Assembly (NCBI RefSeq): GCF_002201475.1
Contig: NZ_CP021422.1
Location: forward strand, 2,914,001 to 2,978,000
Direction: 5' to 3'
From: Acutalibacter muris
GTDB taxonomy: Bacteria; Bacillota; Clostridia; Oscillospirales; Acutalibacteraceae
DNA length: 64,000 nt
Part shown: in pieces, positions 52,031 through 60,342 of the stretch
Layout: each line of letters begins with the position of its first letter
Numbering within the stretch: the stretch's first letter is position 1
Notes under the pieces: model-generated
Told to the model about the DNA's origin: nothing
Database searches by the model: none
What the model saw: only the letters and a program-made list of their open reading frames with translations
Program-made: the position numbers and the translations under genes

Positions 52031-52423
52031 ATGAAAATCACAGTTACTTTTGACACTCTGGAAGAGTTCCAGACCTACATGGGGATCCAGTCCCCGAGCA
52101 AACCGGCCCAGGAAGCGCCGAAGGGCACCGGGGCAAAGAAGGACACGAAGAAGGCCGCAAAGCCTCAGGAGGCCGCCCAGGCGCCCGCTGAGGACGATCT
52201 GATGGAAGACACTCCCGCACCCGGAACGCCCACGGCTCCCGAAGTAACCGAAGACTTCCGCGTGGAGGTCCGGAAGACCCTGGCCCAGCTGAACAAAAAG
52301 GTCGGGAAGAACATCGCCAGCGAGCTGATCAAGGGCTTCGGTGTGGACAAGCTGACCGAGGTCGCTCTGGCTGATCTCCCCGCTCTCATGAGCAAAGCAA
52401 AGGAGGCCCTCAATGCCGAGTAA
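52031..52423 (+). CDS. phage protein with linker and helical end
   Basis: 130 residues. Short N-terminal strand-rich part (MKITVTFDTLEEFQTY), an Ala/Pro/Lys linker and a C-terminal helical domain (VRKTLAQLNKKVGKNIASEL). Often next to DUF2800 in phages. Function unknown; its end overlaps the next start by 11 nt. Confidence 0.7.
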   Translation: MKITVTFDTLEEFQTYMGIQSPSKPAQEAPKGTGAKKDTKKAAKPQEAAQAPAEDDLMEDTPAPGTPTAPEVTEDFRVEVRKTLAQLNKKVGKNIASELIKGFGVDKLTEVALADLPALMSKAKEALNAE

Positions 52424-53591
52424 ACATGCAAAACTGTCCGCATCGAGCGCTTTCCGGTGGATCAACTGCCCCGGATCCGTTGTACTGGCCGACCAGCTCC
52501 CGGCCCCCGGGTCGAGCGCCTACGCGGACGAAGGAACCCTGGCCCACGCACTCGCCGAGCTGAAGCTCCGGAAGTTCCTCGGCGACGCGGGCAACTACGA
52601 CAAGGAGCTGGCCCAGATCCAGGCCAGTGAATACTACTGCGGCGAGATGGACGAAGCCACCGACTTCTACGCTGAAACCGTCCAGGAGCATCTGGCAGCG
52701 GCAGGCGAGGACGCGGAGCTCATGATCGAGCAGCAGTTCAGTCTGGACAACTGGGTGCCGGAGGGCTTCGGGACCTCTGACGCCGTCATCATCGGCGGCA
52801 GCACGATCGAAGTCATCGACCTGAAGTACGGCAAGGGGGTCAAAGTGGAAGCCAAGAACAACCCCCAGCTGAGGCTCTACGGCCTGGGCGCTTCCGCCCT
52901 CTTCGGGGATCTCTATGACTTTGAGACTGTCCGGACGACCATCATCCAGCCCCGGCTGGACCATGTGAGCGGCGAGGAGATCCCTCTGAAGGAGCTGCTG
53001 CTCTGGGCCGAGGAAGAAGTTGCACCGAAAGCCCGGATGGCGATGGATGGCACAGACTACACCGCCTGCGGCGACTGGTGCCGCTGGTGCCCGGCGAAGG
53101 CGGTCTGCCGGAAGCGGGCCGAGTACAATCTGGAGCTGGCAAAGGACGAGTTCAAGGCTCCCCCGCTCCTCACGGACGAAGAGATCGGCGAGGTCCTGAG
53201 GCGCGCCGAGGAGATCCAGAAGTGGACCAGCGACATCCAGGCCTACGCCCTGGAGGAAGCTCTGGCAGGCAAACAGTTCGACGGCTGGAAGCTCGTCGAG
53301 GGCCGGAGCAACCGGAAGTATGCCGACGACGTCAAGGTGGCCGAGACCCTGGTGGCTGCCGGTTATGACGAGGCCATGCTCTACGAGCGCAAGCTCTACG
53401 GCATCACCGCGATGGAGAAGCTCGTCGGCAAGAAAAAGCTCACGACGACCCTGGGCGACCTGATCATCAAACCGGCAGGCAAGCCTGTCCTGGTCCCGGA
53501 GAGCGACAAGCGCGAAGCAATCAACACGACCGAAGCAGCAAAGGCTGACTTTGACAACACCGAGGACGCCGAGAACGTCCCGCAATTTTAA
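52413..53591 (+). CDS. DUF2800 protein, Cas4/PD-(D/E)XK nuclease-like
   Basis: 392 residues. Starts HAKLSASSAFRWINCPGS; the nuclease core includes GFGTSDAVIIGGSTIEVIDLKYGKG near 120-142 (D, then ExK-like DLK) and a late cysteine cluster CGDWCRWCPAKAVC (about 219-232) that, with the early Cys, could hold an Fe-S cluster as in Cas4/AddB. Likely processes DNA ends with the phage recombination or replication machinery. Confidence 0.85.
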   Translation: MPSKHAKLSASSAFRWINCPGSVVLADQLPAPGSSAYADEGTLAHALAELKLRKFLGDAGNYDKELAQIQASEYYCGEMDEATDFYAETVQEHLAAAGEDAELMIEQQFSLDNWVPEGFGTSDAVIIGGSTIEVIDLKYGKGVKVEAKNNPQLRLYGLGASALFGDLYDFETVRTTIIQPRLDHVSGEEIPLKELLLWAEEEVAPKARMAMDGTDYTACGDWCRWCPAKAVCRKRAEYNLELAKDEFKAPPLLTDEEIGEVLRRAEEIQKWTSDIQAYALEEALAGKQFDGWKLVEGRSNRKYADDVKVAETLVAAGYDEAMLYERKLYGITAMEKLVGKKKLTTTLGDLIIKPAGKPVLVPESDKREAINTTEAAKADFDNTEDAENVPQF

Positions 53592-53604
53592 GGAGGATAA
53601 CATC

Positions 53605-54150
53605 ATGAGCACTAAAGTCATTACCGGTAAGGTCCGTTTTTCCTACGTCAACATCTTCAAGAGCCGCGCCTTCCAGAGCGGCCAGGACGCGAAGTACAGC
53701 GTCTGCCTTCTGATCCCCAAGGAAGACAAGGCCACCGTCAAGAAGATCCGCGCCGCGATCGAGGAGGCCATCCAGGAGGGCATCGCTTCCAAGTGGGGCG
53801 GCAAGAAGCCCGGCAACCTGAAGCTCCCGCTGCGTGACGGCGACGACGAGCGGGCCGACGAGGCTCCGGAGTATGAGGGCATGTTCTTCCTGAACGCCAA
53901 CAGCACCCAGAAGCCCGGCATCGTGGACAAGGATCTGAACGAGATCCTCGACCCGGACGAAGTCTACAGCGGCAGCTGGGGCCGGGCCTCGATCAACTTC
54001 TACCCGTTCAACACCAACGGCAACAAGGGCGTCGGCGTCGGGCTGAACAACATCCAGAAGCTCAAGGACGACGAGCGGCTGGGCGCTGCCCGTGCTTCCG
54101 CCGAGACCGACTTCGGCGACGGCTACGAGGACGACGAGGACGATTTCTAA
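53605..54150 (+). CDS. DUF2815 single-stranded DNA-binding protein
   Basis: 181 residues; OB-fold-like core with GKVRFSYVNIFKSRAFQSG, LLIPKEDKATVKKIRAAI, and the NEILDPDEVYSGSWGRASIN region, then an acidic DDEDDF end, as in T7 gp2.5-like proteins. ATG 53605 with AAGGAGG. Always near the phage polymerase in this type of module. Confidence 0.85.
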   Translation: MSTKVITGKVRFSYVNIFKSRAFQSGQDAKYSVCLLIPKEDKATVKKIRAAIEEAIQEGIASKWGGKKPGNLKLPLRDGDDERADEAPEYEGMFFLNANSTQKPGIVDKDLNEILDPDEVYSGSWGRASINFYPFNTNGNKGVGVGLNNIQKLKDDERLGAARASAETDFGDGYEDDEDDF

Positions 54151-54165
54151 GAGAGGAGAAAACAG

Positions 54166-56139
54166 ATGCACAGAGTCATGGGTGTGGACATTGAAACCTA
54201 CAGCTCCGTGGATCTGGCCGGGTCGGGCGTCTACGCCTACACGGAGGCGCCCGACTTCGACATCCTGCTGATCGGCTATAAATTCGACGACGAGGCGGAG
54301 GTCCATGTGATCGACACGCTCGCGGTCGACCGGGACTTCGACCCGGAGCTCTACGAGTTCCGCGAAGCTCTCACCGACCCGGGCATCATCAAGACCGCCT
54401 TCAATGCGGACTTCGAGCGGACGTGCCTGGCCAAGTGGACCGGCGCGGCAATGCCTCCGGAAGAATGGCGCTGCACGATGATCAAGGCCCTCACCCTGGG
54501 CCTGCCGGGCAACCTGGCAGACGTCGGCATCGCTATGGGACTACCGGAGGAAAAGCTGAAGGACCCCCAGGGCAAGGCCCTGATCCAGTTCTTCTCAAAG
54601 CCCTGCAAGCCAACACGGACGAACGGGCAGAGGACGCGCAATCTTCCGGCGCACGACCCCGCGAAGTGGAAGCTCTTCATCGAATACAACCGGCAGGACG
54701 TCGTCACCGAGCAGGAAATCCTCAGGCAGCTGGACATATACAAGACGCCGGAGTCAGAGCAGCAGCTCTGGGCTCTGGATCAACACATGAACGACAACGG
54801 CGTGAAGCTGGACATCCCGATGGTCGAGAAGATCGTCGAGTATGACACCCAGCGGCGCCAAGAGCTTCAGGAAGAAGCCAAGGTGCTCACGGGGCTGGCC
54901 AATCCGAACAGCCTGGCCCAGCTTAAAAAATGGCTGTCCAAGCAGGGCGTCACGATGACCAGCGTCACAAAGGACACCATCGCGGCCACGCTCCAGACAG
55001 ACATCCCGGACAATGTCCGGAGGATGCTGGAGATCCGGACCGCCCTCGGCAAGACCTCCGTGGCCAAGTACAGCACAATGCTGACGGCGGTCTGCCAAGA
55101 TCACCGCCTCCGGGGGATCCTCCAGTTCTACGGGGCCAACCGGTCAGGGCGATGGGCCGGGCGCCTGGTGCAGACGCACAACCTCGCCAAAAACAGCCTG
55201 CCAGACTTGGATCTGGCCCGTGAGCTGGCTGCTGCCGGAGATTTTGACACGCTGGCCACGCTCTTCGGAGAGACGGCCTTCGTCTTCTCCGAGCTGATCC
55301 GGACGGCTTTCATCCCTTCGGACGGCTGCCGCTTCGTTGTGAGCGACTTCGCGGCCATCGAGGCCCGCGTCCTGGCGTGGATCGCTGGCGAGGAATGGAC
55401 CCTGGAGGCCTTCCGGCAGGGCAAGGACATCTACTGCGAGACCGCGTCTATGATGTACCGCGTCCCGGTCGAGAAGCACGGACAGAACAGCCACCTCCGT
55501 CAGAAGGGCAAGGTCGCCGTGCTGGCCTGCGGCTACCAGGGAGGCGTCGGCGCCATGAAACGCATGGACAAAGGCGGCAGCATCCCGGAGGACGAGCTTC
55601 AGAGCGTCGTGGATCAATGGCGCGAAGCCAATCCCAAAGTCGTGAAGCTCTGGAGGACCTGCGAGCTGGCAGCAAAGACGGCGATCCAGGAGCACCGGAC
55701 CGTCCGCCTGGCCCACGGCATCGCCTTCAGCTACATCAACCGGAACCTCTTCATCCAGCTGCCAAGCGGCCGGAAGCTCTGTTACTGGGACACCAGGCTG
55801 AAGCAGGACGACTACACCGGCCGGCTCTCCATCACCTACATGGGCGTGAACCAGGAGACAAAGCAGTGGGGAGAGACCGAAACCTATGGCGGGAAGCTGG
55901 TCGAGAACATCGTCCAGGCAACCGCGAGGGACTGCCTGGCCGTGGCCATGACCAGGGTCAGCGCCCTGGGCTACAAGATCGTGATGCACGTCCACGACGA
56001 GATGATCGTCGACGTGCCGAACACAGACACCGAGGCCCCCGGCAGGATCAATGCCATCATGGCCCAGCCGATTGACTGGGCCGAGGGGCTTCCACTAAAG
56101 GGCGACACCTATGAGACGCCCTTCTACAAGAAAGATTAA
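54166..56139 (+). CDS. phage family-A DNA polymerase
   Basis: 657 residues. Working 3'-5' exonuclease: DIETYSS (D8, E10), AFNADFERTCL near 88 and YNRQDVVTEQE near 176. Polymerase motifs: A SDFAAIEARVLAW near 392, B RQKGKVAVLACGYQGG near 450, C HVHDEMIVD near 607. No 5'-3' exonuclease domain, unlike the host polA at 29940. Replicates the phage genome. Confidence 0.95.
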   Translation: MHRVMGVDIETYSSVDLAGSGVYAYTEAPDFDILLIGYKFDDEAEVHVIDTLAVDRDFDPELYEFREALTDPGIIKTAFNADFERTCLAKWTGAAMPPEEWRCTMIKALTLGLPGNLADVGIAMGLPEEKLKDPQGKALIQFFSKPCKPTRTNGQRTRNLPAHDPAKWKLFIEYNRQDVVTEQEILRQLDIYKTPESEQQLWALDQHMNDNGVKLDIPMVEKIVEYDTQRRQELQEEAKVLTGLANPNSLAQLKKWLSKQGVTMTSVTKDTIAATLQTDIPDNVRRMLEIRTALGKTSVAKYSTMLTAVCQDHRLRGILQFYGANRSGRWAGRLVQTHNLAKNSLPDLDLARELAAAGDFDTLATLFGETAFVFSELIRTAFIPSDGCRFVVSDFAAIEARVLAWIAGEEWTLEAFRQGKDIYCETASMMYRVPVEKHGQNSHLRQKGKVAVLACGYQGGVGAMKRMDKGGSIPEDELQSVVDQWREANPKVVKLWRTCELAAKTAIQEHRTVRLAHGIAFSYINRNLFIQLPSGRKLCYWDTRLKQDDYTGRLSITYMGVNQETKQWGETETYGGKLVENIVQATARDCLAVAMTRVSALGYKIVMHVHDEMIVDVPNTDTEAPGRINAIMAQPIDWAEGLPLKGDTYETPFYKKD

Positions 56140-56152
56140 GGAGGACACACAA

Positions 56153-56722
56153 ATGCCTATCTACAAGAGCAATCAACCGATCGAAGTCATCAGAAAGGCC
56201 AGCACGAAGGGCCTGGAGATCATGGTCGGGGACCAGATCCATGTCAGCAAGTACACCGCAACCTGCCAAAAAATCACCCAGGCGGGCGCCCTCTTCCTTC
56301 TGGACCAGTATCTCGACCAGGCCTACCCGATGAACGCGGAAGACAGCAACCGGGGCGGCTACGAGGCCAGCGACCTCAGGAAGACGCTCCAGAGCGAGGA
56401 GGTGCTGAAGATCTTCGCGGAATATCGCGACCGGATGCAGCCCTTCGACAACGGCGACCTGCTGCGGATCCCCTTCTTCGGTGAGATCTTCGGGAAAGAG
56501 GACGCCAACTACTTCGAGCCGGACGGCTGCGAGCAGTGGCCGCTCATGAAGGACCGGAAAAACCGGATCGCCTTCCGAGACAACTCCTGGGAATGGGGCT
56601 GGCTCCAGAACAAGAGGAAAGGGTCGGCGACGGGCTTCTGCAGCGTCCTCGACGGTGGCAGTGCCTACTACTGGTTCGCCTCGAACTCCGTCGGCGTCCG
56701 CCCGGCTTTCCTTATCGTTTGA
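56153..56722 (+). CDS. phage protein with a DUF6273-like domain
   Basis: 189 residues. Starts MPIYKSNQPIEVI; the C-terminal part (RIPFFGEIFGKED, WGWLQNK, SAYYWFASNSVGVRPAFLI) is the C-lectin-like pattern ending in GVRPA that is found in DUF6273 and phage or surface proteins. AAGGAGGACACAC precedes ATG 56153. No reverse transcriptase or variable repeat is nearby. Function unknown. Confidence 0.65.
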   Translation: MPIYKSNQPIEVIRKASTKGLEIMVGDQIHVSKYTATCQKITQAGALFLLDQYLDQAYPMNAEDSNRGGYEASDLRKTLQSEEVLKIFAEYRDRMQPFDNGDLLRIPFFGEIFGKEDANYFEPDGCEQWPLMKDRKNRIAFRDNSWEWGWLQNKRKGSATGFCSVLDGGSAYYWFASNSVGVRPAFLIV

Positions 56723-56732
56723 TCATACAATC

Positions 56733-56753
56733 CCGGGGCCCCCGCGGCCCCGG
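56733..56753. other. GC-rich hairpin
   Basis: CCGGGGCC / GGCCCCGG with a 5-nt loop, 11 nt after the DUF6273-like gene. There is no T-run, so it is unlikely to be a factor-independent terminator; it may protect or process RNA. Confidence 0.5.
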
Positions 56754-56785
56754 ACATCTGGCAATAAACCAGCAAAGAGGAACCG

Positions 56786-57289
56786 ATGGATCAGAAAATT
56801 ATCAATATCACTTTCCACCAAGGAATGGGGCACATGACCGTCATGCTGGACGCGTTCTTCCCGACCGATGCAGCCCGACTCCGGAAACTGCTCAGCATCA
56901 TCGACGAGGACTACGAGCACCGGGACGAGCTTCGGGCCGTCGTCGTCCAGCACTGCGGTCAACGCGCCCAGGCCCTCATGGACGGCCGGAGCGATCTGGC
57001 CAACCAGGCCATAAACTACCACACAAAGGCAACGGAGCTGCAGCCTGAGATCGACAAGATGGCCCGGCAGGTTGACACTCTCCAGCGGTATGTAAAGACC
57101 TACTGCAAGCGGGGCGGCCAGGGCTACCGCCAGCAGCTCAAAGAGCTGAAGGCTCAGCTGAAAGAGATCAAGGAACAGCAGCGGCACGCGCTCACTCTCT
57201 ACCGCGACTATCAGAGGCGGTTCGTCGGCGCCGAGAAAGAGGCCGAGAAGCTGAAGAAGAACGTGGAGGTCGCAAAGCATGAACGATAA
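56786..57289 (+). CDS. coiled-coil phage protein of unknown function
   Basis: 167 residues. N-terminal beta part (IINITFHQGMGHMTVMLDAF), then long helices (QLKELKAQLKEIKEQQRHAL) that predict a coiled coil. Overlaps the primase gene by 11 nt. Not recognised; a replication accessory is possible. Confidence 0.7.
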   Translation: MDQKIINITFHQGMGHMTVMLDAFFPTDAARLRKLLSIIDEDYEHRDELRAVVVQHCGQRAQALMDGRSDLANQAINYHTKATELQPEIDKMARQVDTLQRYVKTYCKRGGQGYRQQLKELKAQLKEIKEQQRHALTLYRDYQRRFVGAEKEAEKLKKNVEVAKHER

Positions 57290-59738
57290 AGACAACACGG
57301 CCCGGATCATGAACCTGGCCGACTACAACATCGGAATAAAGCACAACGGCGAGCTCCTGATCTCCCTCGGCAAGAGCCGCTTCGAGACGGCATGGAAGAA
57401 CAAGCGGATCCTCTGGTCCTCCCTTCTGGCCCGGCTCTCGAAGTCCGTGGAGACACCGGAGACCCACGCCGAATACATGAAAATGTCAAAGGAGCAGCAG
57501 GACCGGATCAAGGACATCGGCGGCTTCGTCGGCGGGCATCTGGAAAACGGCCGGAGAAAGACCGGCAGCGTCCTGGCCCGCCAGATCCTCACCCTCGACC
57601 TGGACTTCCCTCCTGCTGACTTCTGGGACACGCTCATGAACAACCTGGAGATCAACAGCGCCCTGGCAGTCTACTCGACGCACAAGCACTCAGCAGGGAC
57701 ACCACGCTTCCGGCTGATCATGCCTCTGGATCGGGAAGTCACGCCGGACGAATACGAGGCCATCGCCAGGAAGATCGCCGAGAAGGTCGGCATCGACCTC
57801 TTTGACGACTCCACCTTCCAGCCGACGCGCCTCATGTACTGGCCAAGCAACAGCACCGGCGTCGAGCCCTTCTTCAACTACTACGACGCGCCGTTTTTAT
57901 CGGCCGACGCTGTCCTGGCAGAATACCCGGACTGGACTGACACGAGCTACTGGCCGGAGTCCTCCAGGATGACCGGGATCCGGAAGCGCCAGGCAGACAA
58001 GCAGGGGGATCCTCTGGAGAAGAAGGGCATCGTCGGCGCGTTCTGCCGGACATACAACATCACCGAGGCGATCGCCAAGTTCCTGCCGGACATCTACACC
58101 CAGACGGCGAAGCCCGACCGCTACACCTACGCGGCGGGCTCCACGGCTGCGGGCCTCGTCGTCTATGATGGTGAGCTCTTCGCCTACTCAAACCACAGCA
58201 CGGATCCGGCAGGCGGGCAGCTCTGCAACGCCTTCGACCTCGTCCGGATCCACAAGTTCGGCGACCTGGATGACGGCAAGGAGGACAAGAGCGGCGCGGA
58301 ACGGCCGAGCTACAAGGCGATGGCCACCCTCGCCTCTGAGGATCCCGCCACCATCCGCACGATCGACAAAGACCACAAAGACAGTGCCGTCCTCGACTTC
58401 GAGAACGAGCTGCCGGATGATGACACGGACGAAACATGGAAGACCAGCCTCCTCCGGAACGAGAACGGCGACATCCGGACAGTGATCACCAACGCCGTGC
58501 TGATACTCCAGAACGACCCGGCTCTCCAGGGCATCCGCTTCAATGAGCTGTCTGGGGCGATCGAGGTCAAGGGCAGGCTTCCATGGAGCCGCCCGAGTAA
58601 ATACTGGCGCGATGCTGACGACGCCCAGCTCTACATCTGGGTGGCCGACAAGTACAAGGTCCAGTTCCCCGAGAACAAGTTCACAAAAGCGCTCACCCAG
58701 GTCGCGGACAGCCGCCGCTTCAATCCGCTGCGGGACTACATCAGGGGACTGCCTGACTGGGACGGCGTCCCCAGAGTCGACACGCTGCTGGTGGACTATC
58801 TGGGTGCAGAGGACTCACCCTACACCCGGGCCGTCACCAGGAAGACCCTGATCGGGGCCATCCAGCGCGTGCTGGAGCCCGGCTGCAAGTTCGACACGGT
58901 CCTGGTCCTGGACGGGAAGCCTGGCATCGGCAAGAGCACCCTGCTCCGGAAGCTGGGCGGGGTGTGGTTTAGTGACTCCCTCAGCCTGGCCGACACCCGG
59001 GACAAGACTGCCGCCGAGAAGCTCCAGGGCGTCTGGATCATGGAGATCGGCGAGATGCAAGGCACCCGGAAGGCCGACGTCGACGTGATGAAGGGCTTCC
59101 TTAGCCGCCAGGTGGATGAATACCGGGCGGCCTACGGCCGGGTGGTGGAGCGCCACCCGAGGACCGCGATCATCTGCGGCACCACCAACAGCACCACCGG
59201 TTTCCTCCGGGACACCACCGGCAACCGGCGCTTCTGGCCCGTGACCGTGAACGGCGGCAGCCGTCTGAGCGTCTGGGACATGACCGAGGAGACCCGCGCC
59301 CAGATCTGGGCCGAGGCGATGGCCTACACGGCGGAGGGCGAGGACAGCTTCCTGGACGCTGAAATGGAAAAAGAGGCGGCGAAAGCCCAGCAGGCAGCGC
59401 TCATGTACGACGAACGCGAGGGCCAAGTGATCGACTACCTGGAGACGCTGCTGCCGGATGACTGGTACAGCTGGGAGCTGGACAAGCGTCTGGACTATTT
59501 TCGCCAGAGGGATGTCCTGGCGCCTGAACAGCAGAAAGGGACCATGCAGCGGGCGAGAGTCTGCGCTCTGGAAGTCTTCTGTGAGTGCTTCGGACGGCCT
59601 AAGCAGCAATGGACCCGGAGGGACGGCGACGAGATCGTCAGCATAATGGCAAGGATCCCGGGCTGGGAAAGAACTGGCGCGACTGCAAGGATCAACGAAT
59701 ACGGCAAGCAAAGAGTTTTTACAAGGTGCAAGCGGTAA
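57279..59738 (+). CDS. primase-helicase of the VapE family
   Basis: 819 residues. N-terminal primase-polymerase (AEP-like) part: TLDLDFP near 105 (DxD), YSTHKHSAGTPRFRLIMPL near 130 and FQPTRLMYWP near 190. C-terminal VapE/superfamily 3 helicase: VLDGKPGIGKSTLLRKL near 546 (Walker A), VWIMEIGEM (Walker B) and CGTTNSTTGFLRDTTGNRRFW near 630. Starts replication at the phage origin; the iteron cluster begins at its stop codon. Confidence 0.92.
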   Translation: MNDKDNTARIMNLADYNIGIKHNGELLISLGKSRFETAWKNKRILWSSLLARLSKSVETPETHAEYMKMSKEQQDRIKDIGGFVGGHLENGRRKTGSVLARQILTLDLDFPPADFWDTLMNNLEINSALAVYSTHKHSAGTPRFRLIMPLDREVTPDEYEAIARKIAEKVGIDLFDDSTFQPTRLMYWPSNSTGVEPFFNYYDAPFLSADAVLAEYPDWTDTSYWPESSRMTGIRKRQADKQGDPLEKKGIVGAFCRTYNITEAIAKFLPDIYTQTAKPDRYTYAAGSTAAGLVVYDGELFAYSNHSTDPAGGQLCNAFDLVRIHKFGDLDDGKEDKSGAERPSYKAMATLASEDPATIRTIDKDHKDSAVLDFENELPDDDTDETWKTSLLRNENGDIRTVITNAVLILQNDPALQGIRFNELSGAIEVKGRLPWSRPSKYWRDADDAQLYIWVADKYKVQFPENKFTKALTQVADSRRFNPLRDYIRGLPDWDGVPRVDTLLVDYLGAEDSPYTRAVTRKTLIGAIQRVLEPGCKFDTVLVLDGKPGIGKSTLLRKLGGVWFSDSLSLADTRDKTAAEKLQGVWIMEIGEMQGTRKADVDVMKGFLSRQVDEYRAAYGRVVERHPRTAIICGTTNSTTGFLRDTTGNRRFWPVTVNGGSRLSVWDMTEETRAQIWAEAMAYTAEGEDSFLDAEMEKEAAKAQQAALMYDEREGQVIDYLETLLPDDWYSWELDKRLDYFRQRDVLAPEQQKGTMQRARVCALEVFCECFGRPKQQWTRRDGDEIVSIMARIPGWERTGATARINEYGKQRVFTRCKR

Positions 59739-60006
59739 CGATAGCGCCCTGAGCGGTAACGAGATCAAAATCATCGTTACCGGGTAAAGCACCCAAACGG
59801 TAACGACCGGAACGACAAAAACGGCGATTGTTACCAGCGCCGTTACCAGCAAAAAGCCAGTAAACACAAGGTTTTCATGGTAAGTGGTAACGAGGTAACG
59901 ACTAAAACCTTATGAGTTTTTATATTTACGGTAAACACCGCATAAAACCCGCGAAAAGCGCCCCCGCGTATAGGCGTATATAGAAAAGTTTCGGGCTCTT
60001 GTTACC
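59731..60006. other. iteron cluster, candidate phage replication origin
   Basis: 290 nt with no gene but nine copies of GTTACC/GGTAAC; seven carry the full GGTAACG word: 59734, 59755, 59775 (reversed), 59799, 59841 (reversed), 59886 and 59894. The first two are 21 nt apart in an 11-nt repeat AGCGGTAACGA. An AT-rich stretch (59908-59930) follows the last pair. Repeats plus an AT-rich zone next to the primase-helicase gene is the usual form of a replication origin. Confidence 0.7.
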
Positions 60007-60028
60007 AGAGCACCAAAGGAGGAAAAAC

Positions 60029-60328
60029 ATGGAAAGAGAACGCGACATTGAAAAATATCTGAAGGCCCAAGTCGAGGAAATGGGCGGTTTATTTATGAAG
60101 TTCGTGAGCCCCGGCAACGATGGAGTGCCTGACCGGATCGCTATCATGCCAGGGGGCCACGTCTGGTTTGTGGAGCTGAAGACCAGCAAGGGACGGACGA
60201 CGGCCATCCAGGAGTGGCAAATTGAGCAGCTCAAAAAGAGAGACGTCCCGGCCATAGTGGTCAAAGGTATGATAGGCGCCAGGGTCTTCATCGAAACTCT
60301 GAGAGACGAGCAGGACGGTCTGCTATAG
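60029..60328 (+). CDS. VRR-NUC nuclease
   Basis: 99 residues; DIEKYLKAQVEEMGG, then VSPGNDGVPDRIAIMPGG and WFVELKTSKGR give the PD-(D/E)xK active site, as in VRR-NUC single-domain phage nucleases that cut branched DNA. ATG 60029 with GGAGG upstream. Confidence 0.9.
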   Translation: MERERDIEKYLKAQVEEMGGLFMKFVSPGNDGVPDRIAIMPGGHVWFVELKTSKGRTTAIQEWQIEQLKKRDVPAIVVKGMIGARVFIETLRDEQDGLL

Positions 60329-60342
60329 GATGGAGGTGCAAA

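Noticed and set aside
56153..56722. Diversity-generating retroelement target
   Set aside because: No reverse transcriptase, no template repeat and no adenine-specific variable region in the window.
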